Part shown: one piece after another, positions 27,407 to 37,730 of the stretch
Layout: each line of letters opens with the position of its first letter
Position numbering within the stretch: the first letter of the stretch is position 1
NCBI RefSeq assembly: GCF_002115725.1
Contig: NZ_JFKD01000003.1
Coordinates: 279,861 to 343,860 of the forward strand
From: Marivita cryptomonadis
GTDB lineage: Bacteria > Pseudomonadota > Alphaproteobacteria > Rhodobacterales > Rhodobacteraceae
Reading direction: 5' to 3'
DNA length: 64,000 nt
Translations under genes and position numbers: made by a program
Notes under the pieces: model-generated
What the model saw: the letters and a program-made list of their open reading frames with translations, nothing else
Databases searched by the model: none
Told to the model about the DNA's origin: nothing

Positions 27407-28918
27407 ATGGTTGCGCATGCCTATACTGTCGCCTTCGAAGGCGTGGACGCCCGCATGGTCGAGGTGCAATGCGCCATCACCCCAGGAATGCCGGCCTTCG
27501 CCGTCGTGGGCCTTCCGGACAAGGCCGTGTCCGAATCCCGCGACCGGGTGCGCGGCGCGCTTTCCACCCTGCACATTGCGCTGCCTTCAAAACGGATCAC
27601 CGTGAACCTCTCGCCTGCGGACCTGCCCAAGGAAGGTTCGCATTTCGATCTGCCCATCGCGCTGGCCCTGTTGGCCGAACTGGAGATCCTGCCCAAAGAC
27701 GCCGTGTCCGACACTGTCGCCCTTGGGGAACTGTCACTGGATGGCGCGCTCATCCCGGTGATCGGTGCACTGCCCGCCGCGATGGCCGCGGCCGAGGAAA
27801 ACCGCGCCCTGATCTGCCCCGCAGCCTCCGGCGCCGAAGCGGCTTGGGTCGGCGGTTGTCAGGTGATCGGCGCCAAGGGTCTGATGGACGTGATCCAGCA
27901 CATGACCGGACGCACGCCGCTCAGCCCCTGTGATCCCGGCGAAGTCAGCCACGCCCCTGACAGCCGCGACATGCGCGATGTCAAAGGGCAAGAACGCGCC
28001 AAACGGGCGCTCGAAATCGCGGCAGCCGGGCGGCACCATGTTTTGATGGTCGGCACGCCGGGCTCTGGCAAATCCATGCTGGCCGCCCGCCTGCCGGGCA
28101 TCCTGCCGCCGCTCACCCCAGCCGAGGCGCTGGAAACCTCGATGGTGCATTCGCTCTCCGGCCTGATCGAAGCGGGCGGTATCTCGCGTCACCGCCCGTT
28201 TCGCGAACCGCATCACACAGCGTCAATGGCCGCCATCGTCGGCGGCGGGCGCACCGCCAAACCGGGTGAAATCAGCCTCGCCCACAATGGTGTGCTCTTT
28301 ATGGACGAATTCCCGGAATTCCCCCGCGCCGTGCTGGAAACCCTGCGCCAACCGATCGAGACCGGAGAGGTGATGGTCGCCCGCGCCAATGCCCATATCA
28401 AATATCCCTGCCGGTTCATGCTGGTCGCCGCCGCCAATCCCTGCAAATGCGGCTATCTCAGCGACCCGGCCCGCGCCTGTTCGCGTGCACCCAATTGTGG
28501 TGAAGACTATATGGGCCGCATTTCCGGCCCCCTGATGGACCGTTTCGATCTGCGCGTCGACGTGCCGCCCGTTGCCTTTCGCGACCTTGACCTGCCCAGC
28601 TCCGGTGCCAGCAGCCACGAACTGGCCACCCGTGTCGCCGCCGCCCGCGCGGTTCAGGCAGCCCGCTTTCAGGATCACCCCGATATGCACCAAAACGCCG
28701 ATCTTGAGGGCGATCTGCTCGACCAGACCACCGCACTCGACATCCCGGCCCGGACCCTGCTGACCGATGCGGCAGACCGTTTCGGTCTTTCCGCGCGTGG
28801 CTATCATCGCGTGTTGCGCGTGGCGCGCAGCATCGCCGATCTTGACGCCACCGACGCCATCACCCGCGACCACATCGCCGAAGCCCTCAGTTACCGCCTG
28901 CCTCAAAGCGCTCCGTAA
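27407..28918 (+). CDS. comM: YifB/ComM family AAA+ ATPase (magnesium chelatase-like)
   Basis: The 503-residue protein has an N-terminal Lon-like domain (MVAHAYTVAFEGVDARMVEV), an AAA+ domain with Walker A GTPGSGKSML near residue 213 and Walker B LFMDEFPEF, and a C-terminal Mg-chelatase-like part with the four-cysteine insert (NPCKCGYLSDPARACSRA). ComM-type proteins are hexameric helicases that drive branch migration during natural transformation. Whether this strain is competent is unknown. It is a single gene with a GAGGA ribosome binding site. Confidence 0.92.
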   Translation: MVAHAYTVAFEGVDARMVEVQCAITPGMPAFAVVGLPDKAVSESRDRVRGALSTLHIALPSKRITVNLSPADLPKEGSHFDLPIALALLAELEILPKDAVSDTVALGELSLDGALIPVIGALPAAMAAAEENRALICPAASGAEAAWVGGCQVIGAKGLMDVIQHMTGRTPLSPCDPGEVSHAPDSRDMRDVKGQERAKRALEIAAAGRHHVLMVGTPGSGKSMLAARLPGILPPLTPAEALETSMVHSLSGLIEAGGISRHRPFREPHHTASMAAIVGGGRTAKPGEISLAHNGVLFMDEFPEFPRAVLETLRQPIETGEVMVARANAHIKYPCRFMLVAAANPCKCGYLSDPARACSRAPNCGEDYMGRISGPLMDRFDLRVDVPPVAFRDLDLPSSGASSHELATRVAAARAVQAARFQDHPDMHQNADLEGDLLDQTTALDIPARTLLTDAADRFGLSARGYHRVLRVARSIADLDATDAITRDHIAEALSYRLPQSAP

Positions 28919-28935
28919 AAAGGGCCTCTCGGCCC
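28916..28935 (-). terminator. Terminator of gshB (minus strand)
   Basis: GGGCC-GAGA-GGCCC followed by TTTTTA when read on the minus strand, 12 bases beyond the gshB stop codon. Confidence 0.7.
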
Positions 28936-28947
28936 GATGAAAGGCCT

Positions 28948-29880
28948 TTAAAGTTTGGCCTCGATCGCCTGCCAGATCTTCTCTGCGACGTTGATCCCGT
29001 CAAAGCGCTCAAGTTCCTGAATCCCCGTGGGCGATGTCACGTTGATCTCGGTCAGGTAGTTCCCGATCACGTCGATCCCGACGAATACCTGCCCCTTTTC
29101 ACGCAAAAGCGGCCCGATCCGCGCGCAAATCTCCAGATCGCGCTCCGTCAGCCCGATCTTTTCGGGTCGCCCGCCGACATGCATGTTCGACCGCGTCTCC
29201 CCCTCTGCGGGCACTCGGTTGATCGCCCCAACCGCCTCACCATCGACAAGGATCACCCGTTTGTCGCCCGCTGACACGTCCGGCAAGAACTTCTGCATGA
29301 TCAGCGGCTCTCTCGAAAACCCGGTGAACAGCTCGTGCAGCGAGGACAGGTTGCGATCATTGGCATCCAATCGAAACACCCCCGCGCCGCCATTGCCATA
29401 AAGCGGCTTCAGGATCACATCCTGATGGCGCGCCTTGAACGACTTGATCGTCCCCAAATCCCGCGCGATCATCGTCGGCGGCGTCAGGTCCGGGAAATCC
29501 AGCACCAGCAACTTTTCCGGATAGTTCCGCACCCAGAACGGATCGTTCACCACCAGCGTCTTGCCCTTGAGACGGTCCAGCAAATGGGTCGATGTGATGT
29601 AGTTCATATCAAATGGCGGATCCTGCCGAAGCCAGACAACATCGACCTCTTCCAGATCGACCTGCACTTCCGGCCCAAGCGCAACATGGTCGCCCTGCAC
29701 CCGCTGCACCGTGAACCAATGACCCACGGCAAGGATGCGCCCCTCGTCATAGGCCAGCTTGTCCGGACTGTAGAAAAACAGCTCATGCCCTCGCGCCTGG
29801 GCCTCTTCGGCCAGCCTGAAAGAACTGTCGGCATTTATGTTGACCGACTGGATCGGATCCATCTGAAACGCGATTTTCAT
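28948..29880 (-). CDS. gshB: Glutathione synthase
   Basis: The 310-residue ATP-grasp enzyme joins gamma-glutamylcysteine and glycine. It begins [20 protein letters not shown], contains the substrate region [14 protein letters not shown], and has the ATP-grasp loops [16 protein letters not shown] and [12 protein letters not shown]. The ATG at 29880 was chosen because MKIAFQMDP is the conserved beginning; the 13 upstream codons are not. yraN and rsmI lie upstream on the same strand. Confidence 0.96.
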   Translation of the reverse strand: MKIAFQMDPIQSVNINADSSFRLAEEAQARGHELFFYSPDKLAYDEGRILAVGHWFTVQRVQGDHVALGPEVQVDLEEVDVVWLRQDPPFDMNYITSTHLLDRLKGKTLVVNDPFWVRNYPEKLLVLDFPDLTPPTMIARDLGTIKSFKARHQDVILKPLYGNGGAGVFRLDANDRNLSSLHELFTGFSREPLIMQKFLPDVSAGDKRVILVDGEAVGAINRVPAEGETRSNMHVGGRPEKIGLTERDLEICARIGPLLREKGQVFVGIDVIGNYLTEINVTSPTGIQELERFDGINVAEKIWQAIEAKL

Positions 29881-29946
29881 GTGGTGCCCTTTGCAAACTC
29901 TGCCTGTGTAATGGCGCAAGCCATGAGGGCGTGCAAGATCGCCGCG

Positions 29947-30372
29947 TCAGAGGCCCATGCTGGCATTCGGAATGATGTCGATCCTGCCCTGCGCATCCAC
30001 CAGCGCCACATCCAGTCGCGCATCGGTAAGGGCTCCCGCCGGACATTGGCCCAGATAATCTTCCGCGCTGCGCAAAATACGGCCAAGCTGCCGCGCCGTC
30101 ACTCGCTGTACGGCAGCTGCATGAGTGCGGCTTTTCTTGACCTCCACGAAAACAACATTGTCGCCTTCCAACAGGATCAGGTCGATCTCACCACAGCGCC
30201 CGCGCCAACGGATCTCTCGCAGCACTGCGCCCCTGTCCTGATAGTGACGCGCAACAGCCTGTTCAGCGCTCACCCCAGCATGGTAATTTGTCCGCCGCGC
30301 ATCCCCAACTTGCCCTGCGGCATGCTGGGGAACGTCGGCCCCAGCGGCATCGGTCTGATAGTCAAATGGCAT
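29947..30372 (-). CDS. YraN family (UPF0102) nuclease-like protein
   Basis: The 141-residue protein has the YraN core: EQAVARHYQDRG, then the PD-(D/E)xK-like sequence GEIDLILLEGDNVVFVEVKKS. The family resembles Holliday-junction resolvases, but its role is unproven. The N-terminal 30 residues are low-complexity and could be too long; an internal start is possible. It sits directly downstream of rsmI, the usual arrangement. Confidence 0.9.
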   Translation of the reverse strand: MPFDYQTDAAGADVPQHAAGQVGDARRTNYHAGVSAEQAVARHYQDRGAVLREIRWRGRCGEIDLILLEGDNVVFVEVKKSRTHAAAVQRVTARQLGRILRSAEDYLGQCPAGALTDARLDVALVDAQGRIDIIPNASMGL

Positions 30373-30410
30373 AAAGCACCCCTTCGATCACCGACCCTAC
30401 CTCCAAGACA

Positions 30411-31268
30411 TCAATTTTTGGCTAACGCCATCGCCCTTTGATACGCCTCGCGGCGCGGAATCCCAAAAACCTTAGACACTTCGCTGGCCGCATCCTTGAC
30501 CGACATCCGTATCAACGCATCCTGCAAAGCCTCGTCCAGCGTCGCCTGATCGGTGACCGCACCAATACCGCGATCGATCAGAACGACGATTTCACCCTTC
30601 GGGGTTTCTTCGGAATACTTGGTGGATAAATCCGCCAGCGACCCCGCACAACGCTCTTCGAATTTCTTGGTTAACTCCCGGCACACCACCGCGTCCCGGT
30701 CTGGTCCCAACACCTCGGCCGCATCGCGCAGCATCGCACCCAGACGTTTCGGGGATTCGTAGAAGATCAACGTCGCCGGCACACCCACGAATTCCGCCAG
30801 CGCCGTTTTCCGCTTGCTTGCAGTGTTGGGCAGGAACCCGGCGAACAGGAACCGGTCAGACGGCAAACCCGACAAGGTCAGGGCAGCAACCGCCGCCGTT
30901 GCCCCCGGTGCCGTGGTGCAGGGCACTCCGGCCTGAAGCGCTGCTCGCATCAGGTCGAATCCCGGGTCCGAGATCAACGGCGTGCCTGCTTCCGACGCAT
31001 AGACAACTGACTGGCCCGCCTCCAACGCGGCCATAAGGCGGGGGCGCGCCCGGTCTCCATTGTGATCATGATAGGCCACCAACGGACGGTCTCCCAACGC
31101 CACACCATGGATCTCCATCAACCGCCGCAGCGACCGCGTATCCTCTGCTGCAAGCACGTCCGCACCTGCCAGCAGGTCAAGCGCCCGCAGTGTGATGTCA
31201 CGCGCATTGCCCAGCGGTGTCGCCACCAGATACAACCCCGGCGCGATCTCGCGTGTCTGCCAATTCAT
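30411..31268 (-). CDS. rsmI: 16S rRNA 2'-O-ribose C1402 methyltransferase
   Basis: The 285-residue SAM-dependent tetrapyrrole-methylase-fold enzyme methylates C1402 in the 30S decoding centre. Typical segments are LYLVATPLGNARDITLRAL, AEDTRSLRRLM, SEAGTPLISDPGFDLM and PKRLGAML. It is divergent from the LpoA-like lipoprotein gene with 90 bases between, and precedes yraN. Confidence 0.95.
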   Translation of the reverse strand: MNWQTREIAPGLYLVATPLGNARDITLRALDLLAGADVLAAEDTRSLRRLMEIHGVALGDRPLVAYHDHNGDRARPRLMAALEAGQSVVYASEAGTPLISDPGFDLMRAALQAGVPCTTAPGATAAVAALTLSGLPSDRFLFAGFLPNTASKRKTALAEFVGVPATLIFYESPKRLGAMLRDAAEVLGPDRDAVVCRELTKKFEERCAGSLADLSTKYSEETPKGEIVVLIDRGIGAVTDQATLDEALQDALIRMSVKDAASEVSKVFGIPRREAYQRAMALAKN

Positions 31269-31358
31269 GTCTGGACCCGCCTTTGTCGTTGTCTATTATC
31301 GGTCCCAATTAATGAAGCGCGCCCAAATCCTGTTCGGCGCGCCAAGGGAGTGCGTTTT

Positions 31359-32540
31359 ATGTTGGCTGTTTTGTCCACCCCCCGCAAGCTGTTGCGCAAA
31401 GCCGCTGCAGTCGCGGCCTTCATCGGTCTGGCGGCCTGTGATCCGACGATGATGACCGCCCCAAGCAGCGGGTCCGGGCCCAGCGTCAATACAAATGCGC
31501 CTATCCCTGTGGCTCTGTTGATTCCCCGCAGCGACAGTGGCGCTGGGGCCGTCGCTGCCAGCCTTGAAAACGCCGCACGTCTTGCTGTCGCCTCACTCGA
31601 TGGGGTGCAGATAGACCTGCGCGTCTATGACACCGCTGGCGATGCCCAGCGCGCGGCCCTTCAGGCCGAAACCGCCGTTGCCGAAGGCGCACAGATCATT
31701 CTTGGCCCGCTCTTTGGCGAAGCAGCGAATGCCGCAGGCGTCGCGGTTGCCGACAATGGCGTCAACGTGCTCAGTTTCTCGAACAACCCCTCCATCGCAG
31801 GCGGAAACGTGTTCGTGCTCGGCCCGACCTTCCGCAACACCGCGAACCGTTTGCTCGGCTATGCATCCCGTCAGGGCAGAAATTCCGTTGTGATTGTGCA
31901 CCCGCAGAACGTCGAAGGCGAATTTGGCAAGGCCGCGATTCAAGCCGCAGCAAGCCAGACCGGCGTGCGCGTCGCCGCCATCGAATCCTTTGCGTTTTCG
32001 CAGGAAGGCGTGACCTCAGCCGTGCCGCGCATCCGCGCGTCCGTCGGCGCTACGGGTGCCGACTCGATCTTCCTGACATCGAACGCCGCAGGCGCGCTGC
32101 CAATGTTGCTGCAACTTCTGCCCGAAGCAGGGGTCAACCCCGCGACAACCCAGTATATGGGCCTCGCGCGCTGGGATGTGCCGACACAGATCCTGTCCAT
32201 GCCGGGCGCACAGGGCGGTTACTTCACCCTGCCCGACACCGCAGCCAAAAACGCCTTCGACAGCCGCTATCGGACGCAATTCGGGCAAGAACCTCATCCG
32301 CTGGCCGGTCTTGCCTTTGACGGCATCGCAGCCATTGGCGCTTTGGTTCGCCAAGGCCGATCCGACGCTCTCACTGCGCGGGCGCTGACACAGAATTCGG
32401 GCTTTCAAGGCGCAAATGGCGTCTTCCGGTTACGCCCGGACGGAACCAATGAACGCGGTCTCGCAGTGGCGACCGTGCGCAACAACCAGGTGACCATCCT
32501 TGACCCAGCCCCATCCGGCTTCGGCGGCGCAGGCTTCTAA
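31359..32540 (+). CDS. Penicillin-binding protein activator (LpoA-like lipoprotein)
   Basis: The 393-residue lipoprotein has a signal sequence ending FIGLAAC, with the lipidated cysteine near residue 27, and a periplasmic type I binding-protein fold (PVALLIPRSDSGAGAVAASL, ILGPLFGEAANAAGV). Proteins of this kind activate PBP1a in the outer membrane of other bacteria; here the N-terminal TPR domain of E. coli LpoA is absent. A frame from 31062 exists but only the ATG at 31359 gives a lipoprotein signal. The divergent partner is rsmI, as in many proteobacteria. glnD follows by 10 bases. Confidence 0.88.
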   Translation: MLAVLSTPRKLLRKAAAVAAFIGLAACDPTMMTAPSSGSGPSVNTNAPIPVALLIPRSDSGAGAVAASLENAARLAVASLDGVQIDLRVYDTAGDAQRAALQAETAVAEGAQIILGPLFGEAANAAGVAVADNGVNVLSFSNNPSIAGGNVFVLGPTFRNTANRLLGYASRQGRNSVVIVHPQNVEGEFGKAAIQAAASQTGVRVAAIESFAFSQEGVTSAVPRIRASVGATGADSIFLTSNAAGALPMLLQLLPEAGVNPATTQYMGLARWDVPTQILSMPGAQGGYFTLPDTAAKNAFDSRYRTQFGQEPHPLAGLAFDGIAAIGALVRQGRSDALTARALTQNSGFQGANGVFRLRPDGTNERGLAVATVRNNQVTILDPAPSGFGGAGF

Positions 32541-32550
32541 ATCCCTGAGC

Positions 32551-35313
32551 ATGACCAACCCATCGGAGGCGCCCACCGCCTCCGATGACTTCTCCGACAT
32601 TCTCGATGTGCCCGCCACGCGAGACGTGATGTGGGCCGCAGTCGGCGACATGTATGACGAGCGCGAGGTGCGCAACGCGGTTGTCGCGGTTCTCAAGGAC
32701 GCGCAGAAAACCGGGCGTGCGGCCGTTGCTGCGCGGCTTGATGCGCAGCCGCGCAATGCCCTGTCGGTGACCACGGGCTACACGTGGCTCACCGATCAGG
32801 TGATCAGGCTGACATTCGAGATCGTCACAGAGCGTGTCCACCGCAACCCCAATCCGACCGAGGGCGAACGCCTGTCGGTTTTGGCAGTCGGCGGCTACGG
32901 GCGCGGCGAGATGGCTCCGTTTTCCGATGTCGATCTGTTGTTTCTCACGCCTTACAAGATCACCGCATGGGCCGAGAGCGTGATCGAATCCATGCTCTAC
33001 ATCCTGTGGGATCTGAAACTGAAAGTCGGGCATTCGTCGCGCACCGTCAAAGACTGCCTGCGCCTTGGTGCCGATGACTTCACCATCCGCACCGCCATGC
33101 TCGAACACCGCTTTCTGGTCGGCTATGAACCCTTGGCGGTCGAGCTTGACTCCAAGCTCTGGAATACGCTTTTCAAGGGCACCGAGGTCGAATTCGTCGA
33201 TGCAAAACTGGCCGAGCGCGATGCCCGGCACGTCAAGCAAGGCCAGCGCTACATGGTCGAACCCAATGTGAAAGAAGGCAAAGGCGGGCTGCGCGACCTG
33301 CAATCACTGTTCTGGATCGCCAAGTACATCCATCACACCGACGACCTAAGCAAACTGGTCCGCGCGGGCGTGTTCCGCCCCGAGGAATTCCAGACCTTCG
33401 TCAAAGCCGAGAACTTTCTCTGGGCGGTGCGCTGCCACCTGCATCTCGCCTCGGGCCGCGCCACCGAACAACTCACCTTCGACATGCAGGTCGAAGTGGC
33501 TGATCGCATGGGCTATGCCGACAAAAGTGGCCGCCGCGGCGTCGAGATCTTTATGCAGGATTTCTTCCGCCACGCCACCTCCGTCGGCGACCTGACCCGC
33601 ATCTTTCTCACCTCGCTCGAAGCTTCGCAGCAAAAGGAGCCGCCACTTTTGATGCGGCTCTTCAAGCGCCAGCCCAAGACGCGTGACGGCTACGAGGTGG
33701 TGAACAACCGCCTCGCCATTACCGACGACGCGGCTTTTCTGGCCGACAAGATGAACCTCCTGCGCATTTTTGAGGAGGCGCTGCGCACCGGTCTGCTGAT
33801 CCACGCCAATGCCATGCGCCTGATCAGCGCCAACTTGAACCTGATCGACAAGGACATGCGCAACGACAAGGAAGCCCAGCGCATCTTCCTCGACCTTCTG
33901 CTCAAACACGGCAACCCCGAACGCGCCCTGCGGCGCATGAACGAACTGGGTGTTTTGGCGGCCTTCATCCCCGAATTCGAACCGATCGTGGCGATGATGC
34001 AGTTCAACATGTACCACCATTACACGGTGGACGAACACACGATCCAATGCATCTGGCACCTGAGCGAGATCGAAAACGGCCACCTCGAAGAAGACCTGCC
34101 CGTCGCCAGCTCGATCCTCAAACACGGCATCAACCGCAAGGTGCTCTATGTTGCGCTGCTCTTGCATGACATCGGCAAGGGGCGCGACGAAGACCACTCT
34201 GTCCTCGGCGCCAAGATCGCCCGCAAGGTCGCGCCGCGTCTGGGCCTCAACAAACAGGAATGCGCCACCGTCGAATGGCTGGTGCGCTATCACCTGCTGA
34301 TGTCGGATATGGCCCAGAAACGCGACATCGCCGATCCCCGAACCGTCCGCGATTTCGCCAAGGCGGTGCAAACCCGCGAACGGCTCGATCTGCTTTGTGT
34401 CCTCACCGTCTGCGACATCCGCGGCGTGGGCCCCGGCACTTGGAACAACTGGAAAGCTGTGCTGATCCGCGCGCTCTACCGCCAGACACGCCGCGCGCTC
34501 GAAGACGGGATGGAGGCGCTCAACCGCGAAAACCGCGGTGCCGAGGCCAAGAAAGCCCTCCGCGACGCGCTCGAAGGCTGGGATACCAAGGACCTGCGCG
34601 TCGAAACCGGCCGCCACTACCCGCCCTACTGGCAAGGTCTGCATGTCACCGCCCACAAGATCTTTGCCGAACTGCTGCGCGACATCGGCAACAACGAAAT
34701 CCGCATCGACATCCATCCTGATGAGGACCGCGATGCAACCCGCGTGTGCTTTGCCCTGTCAGACCACCCCGGCATCTTCTCGCGGCTCGCCGGCGCCTTG
34801 GCTCTGGTGGGCGCAAATGTCGTCGATGCCCGCACCTTTACATCGAAAGACGGGTTCGCCACGGCCGTCTTCTGGATTCAGGACAGCGATGGATCGCCCT
34901 ACGAAGACGTGCGCATTCCCCGCCTGCGCGACATGATCTCCAAAACCCTGCGCGGTGACATCGTTCCGCGTGAGGCCATAAAACCGCGCGACAAGATCAA
35001 GAAACGCGAACGCGCTTTCAATGTCCCGACATCCATCACCTTCGACAACGAAGGGTCGGAAATCTACACCATCATCGAAGTCGACACGCGCGACCGCCCC
35101 GGCCTGCTGTTCGACCTGACCCGCACCATGGCCAACGCCAACGTATACATCGCCTCCGCAGTGATCGCGACCTACGGTGAACAGGTTGTGGACACGTTCT
35201 ACGTCAAGGACATGTTCGGCCTCAAATTCCATTCCGAAAGCAAACAGAAATCTCTTGAGACCAAGCTGCGCACCGCCATTTCCGAAGGCGCAGCGCGGGC
35301 CAAGGAACAGTAA
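32551..35313 (+). CDS. glnD: [Protein-PII] uridylyltransferase / uridylyl-removing enzyme
   Basis: The 920-residue nitrogen sensor adds and removes UMP on PII proteins in response to glutamine. The nucleotidyltransferase site reads GGYGRGEMAPFSDVDLLF near residues 113-130, a central HD hydrolase domain contains HDIGKGRDEDHS, and two ACT domains close the protein (DHPGIFSRLAGALALVGANV and TRDRPGLLFDLTRTMANANV). The ATG at 32551 was chosen over an upstream TTG at 32500 that lies within the preceding gene. Confidence 0.97.
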   Translation: MTNPSEAPTASDDFSDILDVPATRDVMWAAVGDMYDEREVRNAVVAVLKDAQKTGRAAVAARLDAQPRNALSVTTGYTWLTDQVIRLTFEIVTERVHRNPNPTEGERLSVLAVGGYGRGEMAPFSDVDLLFLTPYKITAWAESVIESMLYILWDLKLKVGHSSRTVKDCLRLGADDFTIRTAMLEHRFLVGYEPLAVELDSKLWNTLFKGTEVEFVDAKLAERDARHVKQGQRYMVEPNVKEGKGGLRDLQSLFWIAKYIHHTDDLSKLVRAGVFRPEEFQTFVKAENFLWAVRCHLHLASGRATEQLTFDMQVEVADRMGYADKSGRRGVEIFMQDFFRHATSVGDLTRIFLTSLEASQQKEPPLLMRLFKRQPKTRDGYEVVNNRLAITDDAAFLADKMNLLRIFEEALRTGLLIHANAMRLISANLNLIDKDMRNDKEAQRIFLDLLLKHGNPERALRRMNELGVLAAFIPEFEPIVAMMQFNMYHHYTVDEHTIQCIWHLSEIENGHLEEDLPVASSILKHGINRKVLYVALLLHDIGKGRDEDHSVLGAKIARKVAPRLGLNKQECATVEWLVRYHLLMSDMAQKRDIADPRTVRDFAKAVQTRERLDLLCVLTVCDIRGVGPGTWNNWKAVLIRALYRQTRRALEDGMEALNRENRGAEAKKALRDALEGWDTKDLRVETGRHYPPYWQGLHVTAHKIFAELLRDIGNNEIRIDIHPDEDRDATRVCFALSDHPGIFSRLAGALALVGANVVDARTFTSKDGFATAVFWIQDSDGSPYEDVRIPRLRDMISKTLRGDIVPREAIKPRDKIKKRERAFNVPTSITFDNEGSEIYTIIEVDTRDRPGLLFDLTRTMANANVYIASAVIATYGEQVVDTFYVKDMFGLKFHSESKQKSLETKLRTAISEGAARAKEQ

Positions 35314-35339
35314 CCCCAAAGCATTTTCAGGACGATTAC

Positions 35340-37229
35340 ATGCAGTTTACCTATACCGGCAACAACACCCGTTTTCTGGAACAGTCCTTTTTTGACAGCA
35401 GCATGACGCTGCGCGTGACACTGGACGTGGTATCGCCGACCGAGGCGATTTTCACCCACACCATATTCACGCAGGCCAATGTCAACGTGGTGCTGCGGGG
35501 CGTCGGGCTCAGCGCAGACGCCGCAGGCCGTTTCCAATCCGGCGTGATCACGTCCATGGAATTCAACGGGCTCGATATCGAACAGGCGCGGGTCACTGGC
35601 ATCAACTGGTCGGCCTCTGCCTTTCAGGACGCGCTGACCGATATTGGCGAGAGGTCTGATTTCTCCGGCTTGGCCAGCCTCTTCAACACGTCCACACAGA
35701 TTGTCCTTGACGCCAGCGGAGGGCTCAGTGGCTTTGATCAGGAACTGGCCTGGGCCGGGTTTCTGCCGCTCATCAGCCGTCCGATCATCTTTGAAGGATC
35801 GCCCTTTGATGACGCAATCGAAGGTGGGTCCGGCAGCGATGTCATTAACACTGGTGCCAGCACATCCGATGGCGACCGCATCGTCGGCAGTCTTGGCAAT
35901 GATGTCATTACCTTCGAGAGCGGAGGTCCCAATGGCCCCGGTTTCTTTCTCGATTACGATACAATCGACACACCGGTCACCTTTGATATCGATGCTGTCA
36001 CGAACACCGGCACCGTCAATACGGCTGGCTTCACCGATACCCTGCAAAACGTCTCGGGCGCATTGGATCAATACCTGAGCCTTGAGGGCACCGCTGGCGC
36101 GGACACCTTCACAATTCGTCTCGCCGAAGGTCAGGTTGTCGCCCTCGCCGGCGGTCTGGGAGCGGATGTCTACAATGTCGATCCGGGCAGCACTGGCGTG
36201 CCCATTCTTGACTTCTTTTTCACCGATGCCACTGCGGGGCTGAACCTTGATTTCACAACAGGCGTCATTGAAAACGACGGCTTTGGAAATGTGGAAACCT
36301 TTGATTTCACCACAATCCCGGATGCGACCATACTTCTCGCCACAAACCTTGCCGATATCGTTGCCGACGGCCCCGGAGCACAACAGGTCATTCTCTATGG
36401 CGGCGATGACCTCTTCCTTGGCGATATGTCCGGAAATGACAGCATTGACGGCGGTGACGGGGATGACCTCGTGCGTTTTGACAGCATCCCGCAAGGAGAG
36501 ATGACGCTCACCTTCTTCGGTGTCCGCACAACGGTCAGTGACAGGTCCGACCCGGCGGATGAGACTGCCTTGCTGCGTGTAGAGACGATCGAAACCGAAG
36601 GCGGCGTCGCGTTCGAACTCGACAAGCACGACGGGATCGGTCTGATTTCTGCCGCCGATCTGACAACCCTGACCGAACTCTACATCGCCTATTTCGACCG
36701 TGCGCCCGACGCGCTGGGACTTTCGTTCTGGGCCACTGCTTTCCAGAAAAACGGTTTTTCCTTCGACGCGATTGCAGATCTGTTCTTTGAACAGCCCGAA
36801 ACAGTCGCGCTGTATTCTGGTATGAGCAACAGCGATTTCGTGACAGCGGTCTACAACAACGTGCTGGGCCGCGACCCCGAACTGGACGGTTTCAATTTCT
36901 GGACAGGTCAATTGAACGCCGGCAACGTAACAGAGAGCAGTTTCATTCTTGATCTCCTCGCTGGAGCCCGCGCTGCGACCGGATCGCCCGCCGATGTTGC
37001 CTATATCGAATCCAAGACTGATCTGGGGCTCTATTTCGCGGTGATTCAGGGTCAGAATGATCTCACTTCCGCCAACGACGTGATGGATGCCTTCAACGGC
37101 AGTGCCGCAAGTCTTACTGCAGCTCAGGATTTGTCCGACGCCTCGCTTGCCGTTGCTGAAACCGGCAGCACGGATGTGCTGATGCCGGTGGTCGGGGTCA
37201 TCGACAATCCCTTTGCGGACATCGCCTGA
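35340..37229 (+). CDS. RTX-like protein with DUF4214 repeats, probably secreted
   Basis: The 629-residue acidic protein has no N-terminal signal peptide. The middle has degenerate RTX-type calcium-binding nonapeptides (GSPFDDAIEGGSGSDVI, GDMSGNDSIDGGDGDD). The C-terminal part (about 440-560) carries two DUF4214-type repeats (LYIAYFDRAPDALGLSFW, VYNNVLGRDPELDGFNFW). Such proteins are usually exported by type I secretion using a C-terminal signal; no T1SS genes are in the window. A surface or S-layer-like role is possible, but the function is unknown. It starts 26 bases after glnD. Confidence 0.85.
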   Translation: MQFTYTGNNTRFLEQSFFDSSMTLRVTLDVVSPTEAIFTHTIFTQANVNVVLRGVGLSADAAGRFQSGVITSMEFNGLDIEQARVTGINWSASAFQDALTDIGERSDFSGLASLFNTSTQIVLDASGGLSGFDQELAWAGFLPLISRPIIFEGSPFDDAIEGGSGSDVINTGASTSDGDRIVGSLGNDVITFESGGPNGPGFFLDYDTIDTPVTFDIDAVTNTGTVNTAGFTDTLQNVSGALDQYLSLEGTAGADTFTIRLAEGQVVALAGGLGADVYNVDPGSTGVPILDFFFTDATAGLNLDFTTGVIENDGFGNVETFDFTTIPDATILLATNLADIVADGPGAQQVILYGGDDLFLGDMSGNDSIDGGDGDDLVRFDSIPQGEMTLTFFGVRTTVSDRSDPADETALLRVETIETEGGVAFELDKHDGIGLISAADLTTLTELYIAYFDRAPDALGLSFWATAFQKNGFSFDAIADLFFEQPETVALYSGMSNSDFVTAVYNNVLGRDPELDGFNFWTGQLNAGNVTESSFILDLLAGARAATGSPADVAYIESKTDLGLYFAVIQGQNDLTSANDVMDAFNGSAASLTAAQDLSDASLAVAETGSTDVLMPVVGVIDNPFADIA

Positions 37230-37327
37230 CACGGTCTGCCACTCGGCGCGGATCATGGCTTGCAGCCGGACAAGCGCCCGCAGAACCAGCGCAGTCCAAT
37301 TGTGCTGGATCCACCCAAGCGCCGCGT

Positions 37328-37675
37328 TCACGTCGCACCCGTATACAGTGCGCTTTCAGCCTGCCCCAAATAGGCAACGGCCTGCCGCAAGCGATCTTCG
37401 TCGCGCCGTTTCAGTCCTTCGTGCATTTCGCGGTATTTTCGGTCCGCGCGCGTTGCTTCGAACAATGCGCGCGCCTCGGTGATCGGAACGAGCCCTGCCA
37501 CGGGTTGCCCACGTCGCAGGATCGCATAGCGCGCGCCGTGATTTACCTCGTTCAACACATATCGCAGATGGCTGCGCAGCCAATCGGTGTTGATATCCTC
37601 GATAGGTGACAGATTGAAGATGTACACAAACGATTCCCAGTTTTGGCGATCCTGCTCACCTTGGGATAAAATCAT
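37328..37675 (-). CDS. Phd/YefM-like antitoxin domain protein (orphan)
   Basis: The C-terminal 75 residues resemble the Phd/YefM DNA-binding fold: LRSHLRYVLNEVNHGARYAI then LRRGQPVAGLVPITEARALFE. The frame is open up to 37873; I set the start at the ATG at 37675 (115 residues), but there is no good ribosome binding site and the true start is uncertain. No toxin gene (Doc, YoeB or PIN) is adjacent: the neighbours are the DUF4214 gene and murJ. It may be a solitary regulator. A cluster of GTACGG motifs lies upstream. Confidence 0.65.
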   Translation of the reverse strand: MILSQGEQDRQNWESFVYIFNLSPIEDINTDWLRSHLRYVLNEVNHGARYAILRRGQPVAGLVPITEARALFEATRADRKYREMHEGLKRRDEDRLRQAVAYLGQAESALYTGAT

Positions 37676-37730
37676 TGACGAAAGGTAAGCGCGCAGCGCG
37701 GTGCGCCAAGGAGCCGCCGATTTAACCACC

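Noticed and set aside
35199..37331. 710-codon minus-strand frame opposite the DUF4214 gene
   Set aside because: The plus-strand product has clear RTX-like and DUF4214 repeats; the antisense frame has none.
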